From contig JAJYPD010000003.1 in assembly GCA_021795715.1 (NCBI GenBank), positions 52,707 through 116,706 of the forward strand: 64,000 bases of DNA. The letters run 5' to 3'. Source of the DNA: Pseudomonadota bacterium. GTDB taxonomy: Bacteria; Pseudomonadota; Gammaproteobacteria; Acidiferrobacterales; Acidiferrobacteraceae. A program made the position numbers and the translations under genes. Positions 35,857 to 49,158 of this stretch are shown here, piece by piece; position 1 is the stretch's first letter, and each line of letters starts with the position of its first letter. The notes under the pieces are model-generated. The model made no database searches. It was not told the origin of the DNA and worked only from the letters and a program-made list of their open reading frames with translations.

Positions 35857-36585
35857 ATGACTCCCATTGCACCTCTTGCGGAGGTTCCGGCCCATATGGC
35901 CCGCATACGGCGCTCTTTGCTGGCGGTCGCGCCAGCGGCGGGAACCCGCCGGCCGGACGACGATGTCGAAGCGCTGCTTGGCGCCACCCAGGAGTTTACC
36001 GAGATGCTCCTCAAATTGGATGGCCGCTACGGGGACCGTGGCGCCCTGCCGGATGACGCGAGCCAACTCGGCGACACCGGACTTGGGGTCTTCGCCGAAC
36101 TCGCATCCCGCGCAAATGAGCTGGGCATGGCGCGCGTCAAGGGCGAACTGGAGCGGGTGACCGTATCGATCGCCGACTGGGTTGCCCGCCATCAAGGCAA
36201 AATCGGTGTTCTCGAACCCGTTGTCAATGGGCTCGCGGTCATTGCCAACGAAATCCAGGACCAGGGCCGACTGGCCGAGCTCGCCGATTTCATGGATTAT
36301 CTCGCCGACGCCGTCAGCGACAGCCTGCGCGCCGACCTCGACAAAGGCAACAGCGGCCGACCCTGGCGCATACTGAACCTCAATTGTGCGATTGTGGCCA
36401 CCCGCTCGCATGATGCAGCCCGCATGGCGCGCGCATTCGACCAGCTGGTCCAGCGTCTCCCCCAGGACGCCGCCGCCTTCTTCCAGGAGGGCATGCGGCA
36501 GATGGAGATCATCCCGTATCCCCCACAGGTACAGGCCGTCATGCAGCATTACTTCCAGGCCTTCGCCCAGCACACCCTGCACTGA
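35857..36585 (+). CDS. Uncharacterised conserved-looking protein, 242 aa
   Basis: I do not recognise the family. The protein is predicted almost all helical, soluble and acidic, with no signal peptide or membrane segment. A central stretch (GLAVIANEIQDQGRLAELADFM and the following 20 residues) looks like a regular helical bundle. Codon use matches the neighbours. A weak AAGG lies before the ATG. It stands alone on the plus strand, divergent from the rnm operon. Confidence 0.75.
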   Translation: MTPIAPLAEVPAHMARIRRSLLAVAPAAGTRRPDDDVEALLGATQEFTEMLLKLDGRYGDRGALPDDASQLGDTGLGVFAELASRANELGMARVKGELERVTVSIADWVARHQGKIGVLEPVVNGLAVIANEIQDQGRLAELADFMDYLADAVSDSLRADLDKGNSGRPWRILNLNCAIVATRSHDAARMARAFDQLVQRLPQDAAAFFQEGMRQMEIIPYPPQVQAVMQHYFQAFAQHTLH

Positions 36586-36862
36586 CCCGGCGTTCCCGGA
36601 CCCACCGGCCGGCCAGATCGGGAAAAGGCCGCCGCCCGGTGGGTGGATACCCCGGCGCAGGATGCGGATACCCAAAGAGCCGCGCGCAGGCCCCCGGGTG
36701 ACACCGGCAACCGGAAACCCCCGGCCCCGGCCGGCACTTTCCGGCCTGCCGGCGCATTTACCCGCGAAAAATCTGCGCAAACTCCGGGCAATGGCCTTTC
36801 TTATCGCCGAAATGACGCTTACGATACGCGTTACGGACAGACGTGTCTGACGGAGAGGATGG

Positions 36863-37162
36863 ATGCTGTACATGATCATGGGCCAGGCGGCCCCGGAAAG
36901 CCACGAGAGGCGGGCCAGGGCGCGCCCGGATCACCTAAAGCGCCTGGCCACCCTGCAAGATGAGGGGCGGCTCGTCCTCGCCGGTCCTTTGCCCGCCATC
37001 GACAGCCCGGATCCCGGTCCCGCCGGCTACGCCGGCGGCCTCATCATCGCCGAATTCCCCTCGCTGTCGGCCGCGACCACATGGGCCCACGATGACCCCT
37101 ATGTGCACGCGGATGTCTACCGTGAGATCGTCATCAAGCCTTTCGTGCAGGCCCTGCCATGA
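36863..37162 (+). CDS. yciI: YciI-family protein
   Basis: The 99-residue protein of the ferredoxin-like YciI fold starts MLYMIMGQAAPES, has RPDHLKRLATLQDEGRLVLAGPLP and the conserved WAHDDPYVHADVY with its His/Asp pair. Function is not established; the dehydrochlorinase-like fold suggests small-molecule chemistry. GGAGAGG precedes the ATG. It overlaps bolA by 4 bp. A TACGAT about 50 bp upstream could be a -10. The 277 bp before it hold no other gene. Confidence 0.92.
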   Translation: MLYMIMGQAAPESHERRARARPDHLKRLATLQDEGRLVLAGPLPAIDSPDPGPAGYAGGLIIAEFPSLSAATTWAHDDPYVHADVYREIVIKPFVQALP

Positions 37163-37422
37163 GCTGCGTGGACGAAATCCGGGAACGGCTGATGACGGCC
37201 TTTGCGCCGTCCGAACTCGAAGTCAGCGACGATTCCCGCCAACACGCCGGACACGCGGGCGCGGCCGGTGGCGGAGGACACTATGCCGTCCTCATCGTAT
37301 CCGAACGCTTTCGTGGCCGCTCGCTGCTGGAGCGCCACCGGCTTGTCTACGCGGCGCTCGAACCCCTGCGCAAGGGCATACACGCCCTGTCGATCCGCGC
37401 CCTCGTCCCGGGCGACATCTGA
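37159..37422 (+). CDS. bolA: BolA-family protein
   Basis: The 87-residue protein has the BolA fold: IRERLMTAFAPSELEVSDDSRQHAGHAG followed by HYAVLIVSERFRGRSLLERHRLVYAAL. The H(A)GH segment is the one that helps hold a 2Fe-2S cluster with monothiol glutaredoxins. BolA proteins link Fe-S status to envelope and stress responses. It is coupled to yciI by overlap and followed at 23 bp by the PPIase gene. Confidence 0.93.
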   Translation: MSCVDEIRERLMTAFAPSELEVSDDSRQHAGHAGAAGGGGHYAVLIVSERFRGRSLLERHRLVYAALEPLRKGIHALSIRALVPGDI

Positions 37423-37445
37423 ACAACGCCACAGAGGCCTCCACC

Positions 37446-38330
37446 ATGTACCGCCACCATCGCTTCTCTTCGCGTCTTGCCTGTGTGCTTGTGCTCGCCG
37501 GCGCCCTGCCCGGCTGCCAGCATCATGCGCGGATCGATCACAGTCCTTTGCTGGCCACCGTCAATGGCGAGCGGATCACGCAGCGTGACTTCGCCAATTA
37601 TGTGCGCGCGCGTGACCAGCAGGAGCCGGCCCTTCCGCAGAATGCCCAGAGCAAGCGGATCATCCTGAATGAACTGATCAACCGGGTGCTGCTCGCGCAG
37701 GCCGCCCGGCGCCGCGGCCTGCAACGCCGGCCCAGCGTGTCGGTCGCCCTGAAGGAAGATCGGGACAACATTTTGGCGCGCGCCATGCTCCAGCAATTCC
37801 TGGCCACGCACCCGATCTCCGTGGCACGCCTGCACGCCCTCTATCGGCAGGATGTCCTGAAAGGCCCCCACGTCGAATTCAAGGCGCGCCACATACTGGT
37901 CGCCACCAAGGCACAGGCGGAAACGATTCTGGCCGATCTTCACCACGGCGCACGCTTCTCCGTGCTGGCACGAACCTATTCGCTCGACGTCGCCTCGGGT
38001 CGCCGTGGCGGCCAGCTCGGATGGTTCAGTGCCGGCGACATTCTGCCCTCCTTCTATCATTCGGTGGCAAGCCTGCGCGTCGGCGAAATCTCTCCGGCCC
38101 CGGTGAAGACCCGCTTTGGCTGGCACATCATCCAGCTTGAAGCAGAGCGCCCGTACACGCCGCCACCATTCGCCGATGTCGAGCGGCAGCTCTACCGGGC
38201 GATCGAGCAGCGCAGAGTCGACACCATGATGGCGGGTCTGCGCGCCCATGCCCGCATTCATCTCACGCCCGGCACCGGCGAGCCGCACCCGCCCGCGGTG
38301 CCAACGGGCACAGACCACACGCAGACCTGA
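37446..38330 (+). CDS. PpiC/parvulin-type peptidyl-prolyl isomerase lipoprotein
   Basis: The 294-residue periplasmic foldase has a lipoprotein signal ending in LAGALPGC (cysteine about 24). A SurA-like N-terminal helical region follows (ATVNGERITQRDFANYV, then ILNELINRVLLAQAARRRG). The parvulin domain is at about 140-235 (VEFKARHILVATKAQAETIL, then GGQLGWFSAGDILPSF and FGWHIIQLEAERPY). It probably assists outer-membrane or exported protein folding. The ATG at 37446 is the one that opens the signal peptide. It forms a yciI-bolA-PPIase trio. Confidence 0.92.
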   Translation: MYRHHRFSSRLACVLVLAGALPGCQHHARIDHSPLLATVNGERITQRDFANYVRARDQQEPALPQNAQSKRIILNELINRVLLAQAARRRGLQRRPSVSVALKEDRDNILARAMLQQFLATHPISVARLHALYRQDVLKGPHVEFKARHILVATKAQAETILADLHHGARFSVLARTYSLDVASGRRGGQLGWFSAGDILPSFYHSVASLRVGEISPAPVKTRFGWHIIQLEAERPYTPPPFADVERQLYRAIEQRRVDTMMAGLRAHARIHLTPGTGEPHPPAVPTGTDHTQT

Positions 38331-38380
38331 TTGCGCGGCCTCTTGCGCAGAAAGCGCGGGACATCCTGGTCAACCCGCCA

Positions 38381-41490
<3,110 letters not shown>

Positions 41491-41998
41491 CTAAGCCTGC
41501 TATCCGGAAAATGCGCGGGTAGGCGCACGGTTCTTTTCCTGTGCCGACGTGTCCCGTTGACCACATTCGCGCCGGACAGGCGTGACTTTCCCGGCTGCAG
41601 CAGGGACCCTCCCCGCCGCAGCGCCGCCGTCACCGGTCGGACTCGCCACGGGTAGCGCAGTTGCGGTTGCGAGCCGTCGTAAAGGGATCGCGGCATTGCC
41701 ATCGCCATCCGGACCTGTCTGGCACTGCGGACACATCCCTGCCCGGTCAGCCCACATCAACGCCTCGTTCTTCCCGTCACAGCCAACATGGAGGCGGCGG
41801 CCTGGAGACCGGTGATCGGCGCCACTTAGCCTGACGCCGGAACGTCTGGGCCCGTATCCCCTCTGCAGAAAGACCGCGCCAAAACCCGCGCCGATCATGA
41901 CTCGGGCGCGCCGCTCATCGGCCGGTATGCCCTTGATGCACAAATCCGGTGGTGTGTTCACAAAACCCATAGTGCACGATTGCGCGCCATATACAACA
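41491..41998. other. 508-bp gap between smc and zipA with no convincing gene
   Basis: This is the longest clearly non-coding stretch apart from the inverted-repeat element. A minus-strand frame ending at 41500 contains one CPQC pair but otherwise has no family-like sequence and no ribosome binding site. The part next to smc (about 41930-42000) is unusually AT-rich for the window and may hold a promoter for zipA-ligA or a small RNA on the minus strand. Confidence 0.5.
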
Positions 41999-44900
41999 CT
42001 AAAGTCCGGCCCCCGCCGATTGCGCCACCATGTCGAGCGCCTCCTCCACATCGACGCTGACAAGCCGGGATACACCCGGTTCCCCCGCCGTCACGCCCAG
42101 CAGCACCTCGGCGACCTCCATGGTGATCTTGTTATGCGTGATAAAGAGCATCTGCGTATGCTGCGCAAGCTCCTTCAGAGTCTGCGCGAAGCGGCCTACA
42201 TTGGCCTCGTCAAGAGGCGCATCCACCTCGTCCAGCAAACAGAATGGGGCCGGATTCAGTGCAAACAGCGCAAAAATGAGTGACACTGCGACCAGCGCCT
42301 TTTCGCCGCCCGACAGAAGCTGAATCGTGCTGTTGCGCTTGCCGGGCGGACGGGCCATGACGCTGACCCCCGTCTCGAGGAGATCGTCGCCGGTCAGGGC
42401 CAGATGCGCCTCGCCGCCCCCGAAGAGCCTGGGGAAAAAGGTGCGAAAATCCGTATTGACCCGGTCGAACGTCTCCTTGAAGCGTGTCCGCGTTTCCCGG
42501 TCGATTTTCCGGATCGCCTCCTCGAGCAAGGCCAGCGCCTGGCTCAGATCATTGTGCTGCGCATCCAGAAAGGTCTTGCGCTGCGACTGCTCGGCATACT
42601 CGTCGATGGCCATCAGGTTGACCGCGCCCAGACGCGCAATGCGTCCGGACAGCTCCTGGATCTCCTGCTCGACGTCGGCCACCGCCTGGCCGGCCGCCAA
42701 CTCGGCGGCACAGGCGGCCAGGTCGATGTCGAATCCCTGGCTGCGCACGCTCTCCACCAGGGCATCGCGCCGGACCTTCAATTCATGCGCCGCCAACTGG
42801 TCGCGCTGCAGCTGCTGTTGGGCCTGATCGGCATCCCGGTCGGCCTGCTGGTGCGCCTGGTCGAGCTGCCGCAACGCCCCGTCCCGCTCGTCTAGTTCCT
42901 GCTGGGCCGCAGCCACGGCTGCTTGTGCGCGCGCCCGTTCCGCGAGGAGGGTGTCAAGCCGCGCCTTGGGCGCCACCTCGGCCGCAGCCGTCTCATCGGT
43001 CAGCCGCGCGAGATCTTCCCGGCGCTTGCCTGCGGCGGCGAGATCCGCCCGCACCCGCGCCAAACGCTCACGCACCCCATCGCGCGTGGTGTTCGCGTGC
43101 TGGTGTTCCATATCCAACCGGTGCCGGGCTTCGCTGGCCGCCTGCAGGGCCCGCCGCGCCGCCTCCAGCGCGCTCTGGTGCGCAGCGCGCTCGCCCGACA
43201 GCGCCGCCAGCGCCTGCTCGCTGCGCTCGGCCTCGTTTTTCATCTGCTGTTCGTGCTCTACGGCGCGCCGGTACTCGTCAGCCGCTGTGCGCGCCTCCTG
43301 CTCGACTTCGGCGAGTTCTCCACGCACCCGCTCGTGGCGGGCGGATCGGTTGCGCTCTTCGGCCTCGACCCGCTCGAGCGCCGCATGGGCCTTGGTGCGC
43401 TCCTGCGCACAGCGATCGACCGCCCGCCGGGCCTCGGCCCGCTGGTTGTCAAGCTGCGTGACTTCCGCGCGCATGTCCCCAACCGCCCGTTCGGCCACGG
43501 CCACGGCGCTACGCGCCTCATCCCGCCGCCTGGTCCACTCGACGATCTCACGCTCGCGCGCAAGCACGCCGGCGCGCTCGTCATTTTCTCCCGCGAAGAT
43601 GATGATATCGCGCCCGATGCAGATCCCTTCCGGTGTCACCCACATCATCTGCGCGTCGAGCGCATCGCGCCGTGCCAGGCCCTCCTCCAAAGACGCCACC
43701 GGCGCGGCGGCGGCGAACAGGCTCTCCAGGGCGAAGGGTGCCTTGACCTTGCCGCCGAAGAAAGGCGCCGAACCGTCGGCATCACGCGCCTCGAAGAGAA
43801 TTGCCGGCGTGTCGGCCAGCGAGCGCACGCGTTCGGCCGTCACGGTGCCCTCTGGCACGCACACCGCCGCAAGCCGCGGACCCAGCCACCGCTCGACGCC
43901 CCGCTCCCAGCCCGCCTCGGCGTCGATGCGTGTCGCAAGCCGCGGCGCATCCGAAAGGCCGTGCTCACGCAGCCAGCGCCCGATGGCCTCGTGTCCTGCG
44001 CGCAGCGCCTGGGCCTGCCGGCTACCCAGGGACGCAAGCCGCGCCTCCGCGGCCTTGACCGAACTGTGCTGTTCGGCGAGCGCCGCGTTGGCCGCATCCA
44101 GATTTTGCCGCTGTTGCGCCAGCCGTTCCTCAAGACCGGTCTGGCGTTCCTGGGCGTCGCCATAGTCCTGATCGGCCAGCGCCGCGGCCGTGCGCAACGC
44201 CGCCAAACCGTCTGTCTCGGCAGACGACGTGCCCCGCAGTTCCTCGCCGAGCCGGGCCTCGCGCCTGGCGAGATCCTGCTGACGATTCTGCAACCGCCCC
44301 ACGTCGCTGCGCGCGTGCGCATACGCGCGTGTCGGCCCCTGGGCGGCAAGACCCGCCTGCTCGAACGCGCGGCGCCAGGCATCGCTTGCGGCCTCGGCCG
44401 CGCGCAATGCCGCAGAGGCCGTATCGACCTCCGCCACAGCCGCTTCATGGCGCGGCGCAAGCTCCTTGAGCTCCGCGTCCAGATCCCGTTCGCGCTGTTC
44501 GTCCTGGGCAAGCTCTGCACCCAGCCGCTCACAGGTCCGCACGACGCTTTGATGTTCCGAGCGCCTTTCGGCCAACACGGTGCGCAGGTGCGTGATCTCC
44601 TGTTCGACGCGGGCGATCTCGGCGCCCACCGCGTAATGCTGCTCGCGCACCACGCGCATCCGCTCGCCGGCTTCGTTGCGCGTCTGGCGCGCGGCCTCGG
44701 TATCCCGCTCGATGGCCCGCTTGCGGGCGATCTCCGCTTCGTGCGCAGTCTGCGCTTTGCGCACGCGTTCCTCGGCCTGACCCGTTTCGGCGACGAGCAC
44801 ACGGTACTGGCCCGCCGACAGAATCAGCCGCAACTCCCGTTCGCGCTCACGCCAGGCCTTGTAGTTTTCCGCCGCCGCCGCCTGCCGCTTGAGGCGCCCA

Positions 44901-45514
44901 AGCTGCTGCTCGAGTTCGCCGCGGACATCGTTTAGCCGCTCCAGGTTTTCGCGCACGTGCCGCAACCGGGTTTCCGTCTCCCGGCGCCGCTCCTTGTAGC
45001 GCGAGATGCCCGCTGCTTCCTCGAGGAAAAGCCGCAGGTCTTCGGGCCGCGCCTCGATGATGCGCGAGATCATCCCCTGTTCGATGATGGAATAGGCGCG
45101 CGGCCCAAGGCCCGTGCCGAGGAACAAATCCGTGATGTCCTTGCGGCGACAGCGCGTCTTGTTCAGGAAGTAGTCCGACCCGCCATCGCGCCCTGCCTCG
45201 CGCCGCACGACGATTTCGCTGTAACGGGCGTATTCGCCGCCTGCGCGCCCGTCGGTGTTGTCAAAGATGAGCTCGACGGAGGCCTGGCTGACCGGCTTGC
45301 GCGCGCTCGAACCGCTAAAGATGACGTCGGTCAAGGATTCGCCGCGCAGATTGCGCGCCGAACTTTCGCCCATCACCCAGCGCACGGCATCGATGATATT
45401 GGATTTGCCGCATCCGTTCGGACCGACAATGCCGACCAGATTGGCCGCCACCGGCACCGTCGTCGGGTCCACAAATGACTTGAATCCAGCCAGCTTGATT
45501 TTTTTTAGGCGCAT
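41999..45514 (-). CDS. smc: Chromosome segregation protein SMC
   Basis: The 1171-residue condensin ATPase has an N-terminal head with [40 protein letters not shown] (Walker A), two long coiled coils and a hinge near residues 500-640. The C-terminal head has [19 protein letters not shown] (signature) and [19 protein letters not shown] (Walker B). A full SMC rather than MukB fits the scpA/scpB genes in this window. Codon composition in the coils is extremely Ala/Arg/Glu-rich, which makes long antisense open frames. It diverges from queF, 54 bp apart. Confidence 0.98.
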   Translation of the reverse strand: MRLKKIKLAGFKSFVDPTTVPVAANLVGIVGPNGCGKSNIIDAVRWVMGESSARNLRGESLTDVIFSGSSARKPVSQASVELIFDNTDGRAGGEYARYSEIVVRREAGRDGGSDYFLNKTRCRRKDITDLFLGTGLGPRAYSIIEQGMISRIIEARPEDLRLFLEEAAGISRYKERRRETETRLRHVRENLERLNDVRGELEQQLGRLKRQAAAAENYKAWRERERELRLILSAGQYRVLVAETGQAEERVRKAQTAHEAEIARKRAIERDTEAARQTRNEAGERMRVVREQHYAVGAEIARVEQEITHLRTVLAERRSEHQSVVRTCERLGAELAQDEQRERDLDAELKELAPRHEAAVAEVDTASAALRAAEAASDAWRRAFEQAGLAAQGPTRAYAHARSDVGRLQNRQQDLARREARLGEELRGTSSAETDGLAALRTAAALADQDYGDAQERQTGLEERLAQQRQNLDAANAALAEQHSSVKAAEARLASLGSRQAQALRAGHEAIGRWLREHGLSDAPRLATRIDAEAGWERGVERWLGPRLAAVCVPEGTVTAERVRSLADTPAILFEARDADGSAPFFGGKVKAPFALESLFAAAAPVASLEEGLARRDALDAQMMWVTPEGICIGRDIIIFAGENDERAGVLAREREIVEWTRRRDEARSAVAVAERAVGDMRAEVTQLDNQRAEARRAVDRCAQERTKAHAALERVEAEERNRSARHERVRGELAEVEQEARTAADEYRRAVEHEQQMKNEAERSEQALAALSGERAAHQSALEAARRALQAASEARHRLDMEHQHANTTRDGVRERLARVRADLAAAGKRREDLARLTDETAAAEVAPKARLDTLLAERARAQAAVAAAQQELDERDGALRQLDQAHQQADRDADQAQQQLQRDQLAAHELKVRRDALVESVRSQGFDIDLAACAAELAAGQAVADVEQEIQELSGRIARLGAVNLMAIDEYAEQSQRKTFLDAQHNDLSQALALLEEAIRKIDRETRTRFKETFDRVNTDFRTFFPRLFGGGEAHLALTGDDLLETGVSVMARPPGKRNSTIQLLSGGEKALVAVSLIFALFALNPAPFCLLDEVDAPLDEANVGRFAQTLKELAQHTQMLFITHNKITMEVAEVLLGVTAGEPGVSRLVSVDVEEALDMVAQSAGAGL

Positions 45515-45568
45515 CGGAAAAGACGGATAGGCTACAATGGACGCAAAGCTAGCACATTAGGGACCGAA

Positions 45569-45949
45569 ATGCCTACCAAACCCTCCAAAGAACTCGAGAC
45601 CTTCGTCAATCCCCATCCCGAGCGCGATTACCAGATCCATATCCGCATTCCCGAATTCACCTGCCTCTGCCCGAAAACCGGCCAGCCCGATTTCGCGGAA
45701 CTTGCCCTTGCCTATGTGCCGGATCGTGCCTGCATCGAACTGAAATCCCTCAAATTGTACATCTGGTCGTTCCGCAACGAAGGGGCGTTTCACGAAGCGG
45801 TGACCAACACCATCCTCGACGATCTGGTGCGCGCCATAGCCCCCCGCTACATGCGCCTGACGGCGCGTTTCCATGTCCGTGGCGGACTCTACACCACAAT
45901 CGTCGCCGAACATGGCCCGCGGCCCGCTGACCCGATCGATGCCCCATAG
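45569..45949 (+). CDS. queF: NADPH-dependent 7-cyano-7-deazaguanine reductase (type I)
   Basis: The 126-residue unimodular enzyme reduces preQ0 to preQ1 in queuosine synthesis. The nitrile-attacking cysteine is in [14 protein letters not shown] (about residues 30-44), and the [20 protein letters not shown] segment carries the NADPH/substrate residues. The short unimodular length is that of B. subtilis QueF rather than the 282-residue E. coli form. TACAAT at 45533-45538 is a likely -10, and AGGGA precedes the ATG. Its end overlaps the start of the FGGY kinase gene. Confidence 0.96.
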   Translation: MPTKPSKELETFVNPHPERDYQIHIRIPEFTCLCPKTGQPDFAELALAYVPDRACIELKSLKLYIWSFRNEGAFHEAVTNTILDDLVRAIAPRYMRLTARFHVRGGLYTTIVAEHGPRPADPIDAP

Positions 45950-47238
45950 CACCCGCGCACGGCGGGGCCTGTTTGTGGGCATCGATCTTGGCACCTCGGG
46001 CATCCGCATTGCCGCCATCGACCAGAACGGCCGCGTGCGCGGCACGATCGCACGGGCCTGGCCACGGCGGCGCGCCATGGATCCCGGTGCGTGGCGGGAG
46101 ATGACGCTGGATCTTCTCGCCCGGCTGCTGCGCCGCATCGACCGGACACAAGTCCGCGCACTGGCGGTGGATGGCACGTCGGGTACCGTCATGCTGTGCG
46201 GATCCTGTGGAACACCCCGCGGACAGGCGCTCGCCTACGACGATGACCGGGCTTGCGCGGAAGCCAGAGTGGTGGCGGCCGTGGCACCGCCATCGGTGGC
46301 CGCAGGCGCCGGCGGGGGCCCGGCCAAGCTTTTGTGGTTGCGCGCGCGGCGGCTCGGCGCCCAGCGTGCCCTGACCCAAGCCGGCTTCGTCAGCGGCTGC
46401 CTGACGGGCCGTTATACGATCTGCGACGAACACAACGCCTTGAAGCTGGGAGCCGATGGGAGCCGGTGGCCGGAATGGTTGCGGACTTTGGGCCTTGCCT
46501 CCCTCTTACCCCCGATCACGGCCCCGGGCACACCGGTCGGCCACCTGCGGCCAAGTCTCTGCCGGCGCCCGGGCTTGCGCCACGCGCCCTGGGTGATCGC
46601 CGGCACGACCGACAGCACAGCCGGGATCCTTGCCCTGGGTCCCCTGCCGGTGGGCACGGCCGTGACCACGCTCGGCTCCACCCTGGTCCTCAAGGTTGTA
46701 AGCCCCGTGCGCGCCGAGGACCCGGACAAGGGGAATCTACAGCCATCGCCTGGGGGCGTCCTGGCTGGTGGGCGGGGCATCCAACAGCGGCGGACGGGTG
46801 CTGCGCCACTTTTTTCCGGTCGAGGCCATCGAACGGCTGTCTGCGCACCTGCCCTTGCCGCAACCGACCGGCCTGGATTACTACCCTTTGCTCAAGGCGG
46901 GGGAGCGGTTTCCGGTCCACGATCCCCACTGGCCGCCCAGGCTGACCCCGCGGCCTGCCGACGACGCCATTTTTTTACAGGGACTGATGGAAGGCCTGGC
47001 GACCATCGAGCGTCTTGGTTACGAGGCGCTCGCGGCCCAAGGCGCCCCGTACCCGACGCGGGTGATCACGCTGGGCGGGGGCGGACGCAATCGGGCGTGG
47101 CAGGTTATACGCGCCGGCATACTGGGTGTGTCTGTCACGACGGCACGCGTGTCGGCGGCAGCCGGCGTGGCCCGTTTGGCACAAACAGCTCTACGTTCGT
47201 CGCACAAGACAAGAACCCGCGCCGCGCCGCCGCTATGA
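45939..47238 (+). pseudogene. FGGY-family carbohydrate kinase with a single-base frameshift
   Basis: The N-terminal part reads LFVGIDLGTSGIRIAAID, AVDGTSGTVML and IAGTTDSTAGILALG, typical FGGY kinase motifs. The frame breaks at a G4 run (46730-46733). One base less would continue smoothly into the +1 frame as GIYSHRLGASWLVGGASNSGG, DDAIFLQGLMEGLATIERLGYEAL and VITLGGGGRNRAWQ. Removing one G gives an intact kinase of about 433 residues. The ADNALKLG-like part and general layout resemble D-ribulokinase-type enzymes, so the substrate may be D-ribulose. Either a real recent frameshift or a homopolymer sequencing error. The start at 45939 overlaps queF by 11 bp. Confidence 0.82.
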
Positions 47239-47415
47239 TCGCCGGGCGCAGAGCGTGCGCAAAAACACCGGCGGGCGCACCGGGGGAGCGGGAACAAGAC
47301 GTGCCCCCCGGCCTCGTGGACGGCCGGGCGCCGATAAACGAACCACCATCAGGACACGGCACTTGACTATCCTGGCAAGAGGCTGTGATTTTCCGTCCTG
47401 GGAGACAGAGACCGC

Positions 47416-48726
47416 ATGACGCTGATCATGGACAACGAGGATGGCACCAACCTCCCCTGCCGCAGCCTCCTGCGCCAGACCATCAGCGAGCGCGTCGCGC
47501 GGCGCGAGCCCTTCGGCCTCATCCTCTGTGACGTCGACCGCTTCAAGCTCATCAATTACAGCCTCGGTCAAGAGTTTGGCGACCGCGTGCTCCGGCAGGT
47601 GGCGCAGGTTCTGCATGACACCTTGGGTACGACCAGCACGATAGGGCGCTGGGGTGGACCGGAATTCCTGTGCATCCTGGACGATGCAGCACAGCTCGAC
47701 GCGCTGGTCGAAAGAGTGCGTGGACGCATCGAGCGCCTCGTGGTGCTGTCCAAAACCAGCCGCATTCACATCACGGCCAGCTTTGGCGTGGCCAACTATC
47801 CCGGTGACGGCAACGATACCGAGGATCTGCTGAATGCTGTCGACGCGGCCCTCTACCACGCCAAGGAATGGGGACGCAACCGCGTGGTGCGGGCCACGGT
47901 CGTGCAAAAACGCGTACTGGGCATGGGGGTCATCCTGGAGGCGGCGCTGCACGGCAACCGCATCGTGCCCGCCTATCAACCCATCGTCTCGCTCGCGACC
48001 CGGGCAATCGTCGGCGAAGAGGCGCTGGCCCGTTTGCGCCTGCCCAACGGCCGGCTGCTGGCCGCCGAGGAGTTCATAGAAGTCTCGCGGCAGCTGCAAC
48101 TGACCTACAAGATCGACCAGAGCGTCATCCGCGCCACCCTCGAGCGCTGCATGGCGACGCGCGCAGAACCGCGGTCCATCGCCCACTTCGTCAACATATC
48201 CGGCAACCTGCTCTGTCACCCGGATGCGGTTCAGGAACTCCTGGCCCTGGTGCAAAGCTACTGCAAGATCTGTCATGCGGAAGGGCATGACCGCCGTACA
48301 CTGGTGCTTGAATTGACGGAACGGGAACTCTTTGGCGACATCGCCCACGCAAAGGCCATGTTGTTGCCGTTTGTGGAGGCCGGTCTAAAGCTCGCCCTGG
48401 ATGATTTCGGTCATGGCTACTCCTCCTTCCAGTATCTGGCCGATCTGCCGTTTTCGTTTTTGAAGATCGAAGGCAGCCTCATCCGGCGTTTACCGGAACC
48501 CACCACCCGCAAGATCGTTCAGGGCATCCAGCGCATCGCCGCCGAACTCGGCATCAAGACCCTGGCAGAAGGCGTGGAAACGCCGGAAGTGGCCCAGATC
48601 ATCGAGGACCTGGGCATCGATTGGGCGCAGGGATTTTTCTATGACCGGGCCCGCCTCGATGCGCCGCACCCGGCCCCTCAGCCGCTCTGGCAACCGGCCT
48701 GGAGCGCGGCCAACACAGACCCATAG
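47416..48726 (+). CDS. Degenerate GGDEF domain plus EAL domain (c-di-GMP signalling)
   Basis: The 436-residue cytoplasmic protein has no sensor, only an N-terminal GGDEF-fold domain (about 20-165) and an EAL domain (about 175-425). The cyclase motif is GGPEF instead of GGDEF, so diguanylate cyclase activity is probably lost. The EAL domain keeps EEALAR, VNISGNL, LELTERE, LALDDFGHGYSSF, LKIEG and the late E in AEGVETPE, so phosphodiesterase activity is likely. The first domain may instead sense GTP and stimulate the EAL domain, as in some relatives. GGGAGA precedes the ATG; TTGACT near 47362 may be a -35. Confidence 0.9.
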   Translation: MTLIMDNEDGTNLPCRSLLRQTISERVARREPFGLILCDVDRFKLINYSLGQEFGDRVLRQVAQVLHDTLGTTSTIGRWGGPEFLCILDDAAQLDALVERVRGRIERLVVLSKTSRIHITASFGVANYPGDGNDTEDLLNAVDAALYHAKEWGRNRVVRATVVQKRVLGMGVILEAALHGNRIVPAYQPIVSLATRAIVGEEALARLRLPNGRLLAAEEFIEVSRQLQLTYKIDQSVIRATLERCMATRAEPRSIAHFVNISGNLLCHPDAVQELLALVQSYCKICHAEGHDRRTLVLELTERELFGDIAHAKAMLLPFVEAGLKLALDDFGHGYSSFQYLADLPFSFLKIEGSLIRRLPEPTTRKIVQGIQRIAAELGIKTLAEGVETPEVAQIIEDLGIDWAQGFFYDRARLDAPHPAPQPLWQPAWSAANTDP

Positions 48727-48783
48727 GCCGGCAGGTAGGCCCGCAGTTCACCGGCAAGACGATTTCAAGGGGACGGAAAGAAT

Positions 48784-48823
48784 CCCCCGCCAGGACGCGG
48801 CGGAAGGCCGCCCCTGGCGGGGG
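48784..48823. terminator. Strong hairpin between convergent EAL and soxZ genes
   Basis: CCCCCGCCAG (48784-48793) pairs with CTGGCGGGGG (48814-48823), enclosing a second small hairpin (GCGGC/GCCGC). On the minus strand it is followed by ATTCTTTCC, moderately T-rich. It likely serves both genes. Confidence 0.65.
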
Positions 48824-48833
48824 AGACCAAAGA

Positions 48834-49148
48834 TCAGCTGACGTGGGTCTCGGCGTGGCCGGTCATGCCCTCGTTGTCGATCCAGTCGACGGAGACCAGA
48901 TCACCGCTCTTGGCACCTTTCAGTTTGACCGCGATCAGCGGATCCTTGGAGACCGCGATGCCCATGTCCGTGATCACCGCCGGTTTATGATTGATGGCGA
49001 TGGTCAGTGTTTTGATGAAATGAGCCGGGATGATCTTGTGCGTGATCGGGCTTTTGACGAGCCCGGTGTCCATCGGGTGATTGACGAGCACCAAGACCTC
49101 GGTGATGCCGCCTTGCGTGCGGGTCTTCATTCTGGTGGCGATATGCAT
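48834..49148 (-). CDS. soxZ: Thiosulfate-oxidation carrier subunit SoxZ
   Basis: The 104-residue protein is the immunoglobulin-like partner of SoxY. It has RTQGGITEVLVLVNHPMDTGLVK, IIPAHFIKTLTIAINHKPAV and ending VSVDWIDNEGMTGHAETHVS, all typical of SoxZ. It has no signal of its own because it is exported to the periplasm with SoxY. Start at 49148 is fixed by GGAGG. It follows soxY at 10 bp. No soxA, soxX or soxB lies in the window. Confidence 0.95.
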   Translation of the reverse strand: MHIATRMKTRTQGGITEVLVLVNHPMDTGLVKSPITHKIIPAHFIKTLTIAINHKPAVITDMGIAVSKDPLIAVKLKGAKSGDLVSVDWIDNEGMTGHAETHVS

Positions 49149-49158
49149 AAATCCTCCG

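Noticed and set aside
42923..44935. 670-residue plus-strand frame opposite smc
   Set aside because: High GC and the Arg/Ala/Glu-rich coiled coils of SMC make long antisense frames. The translation has no motif and the minus-strand SMC is certain.
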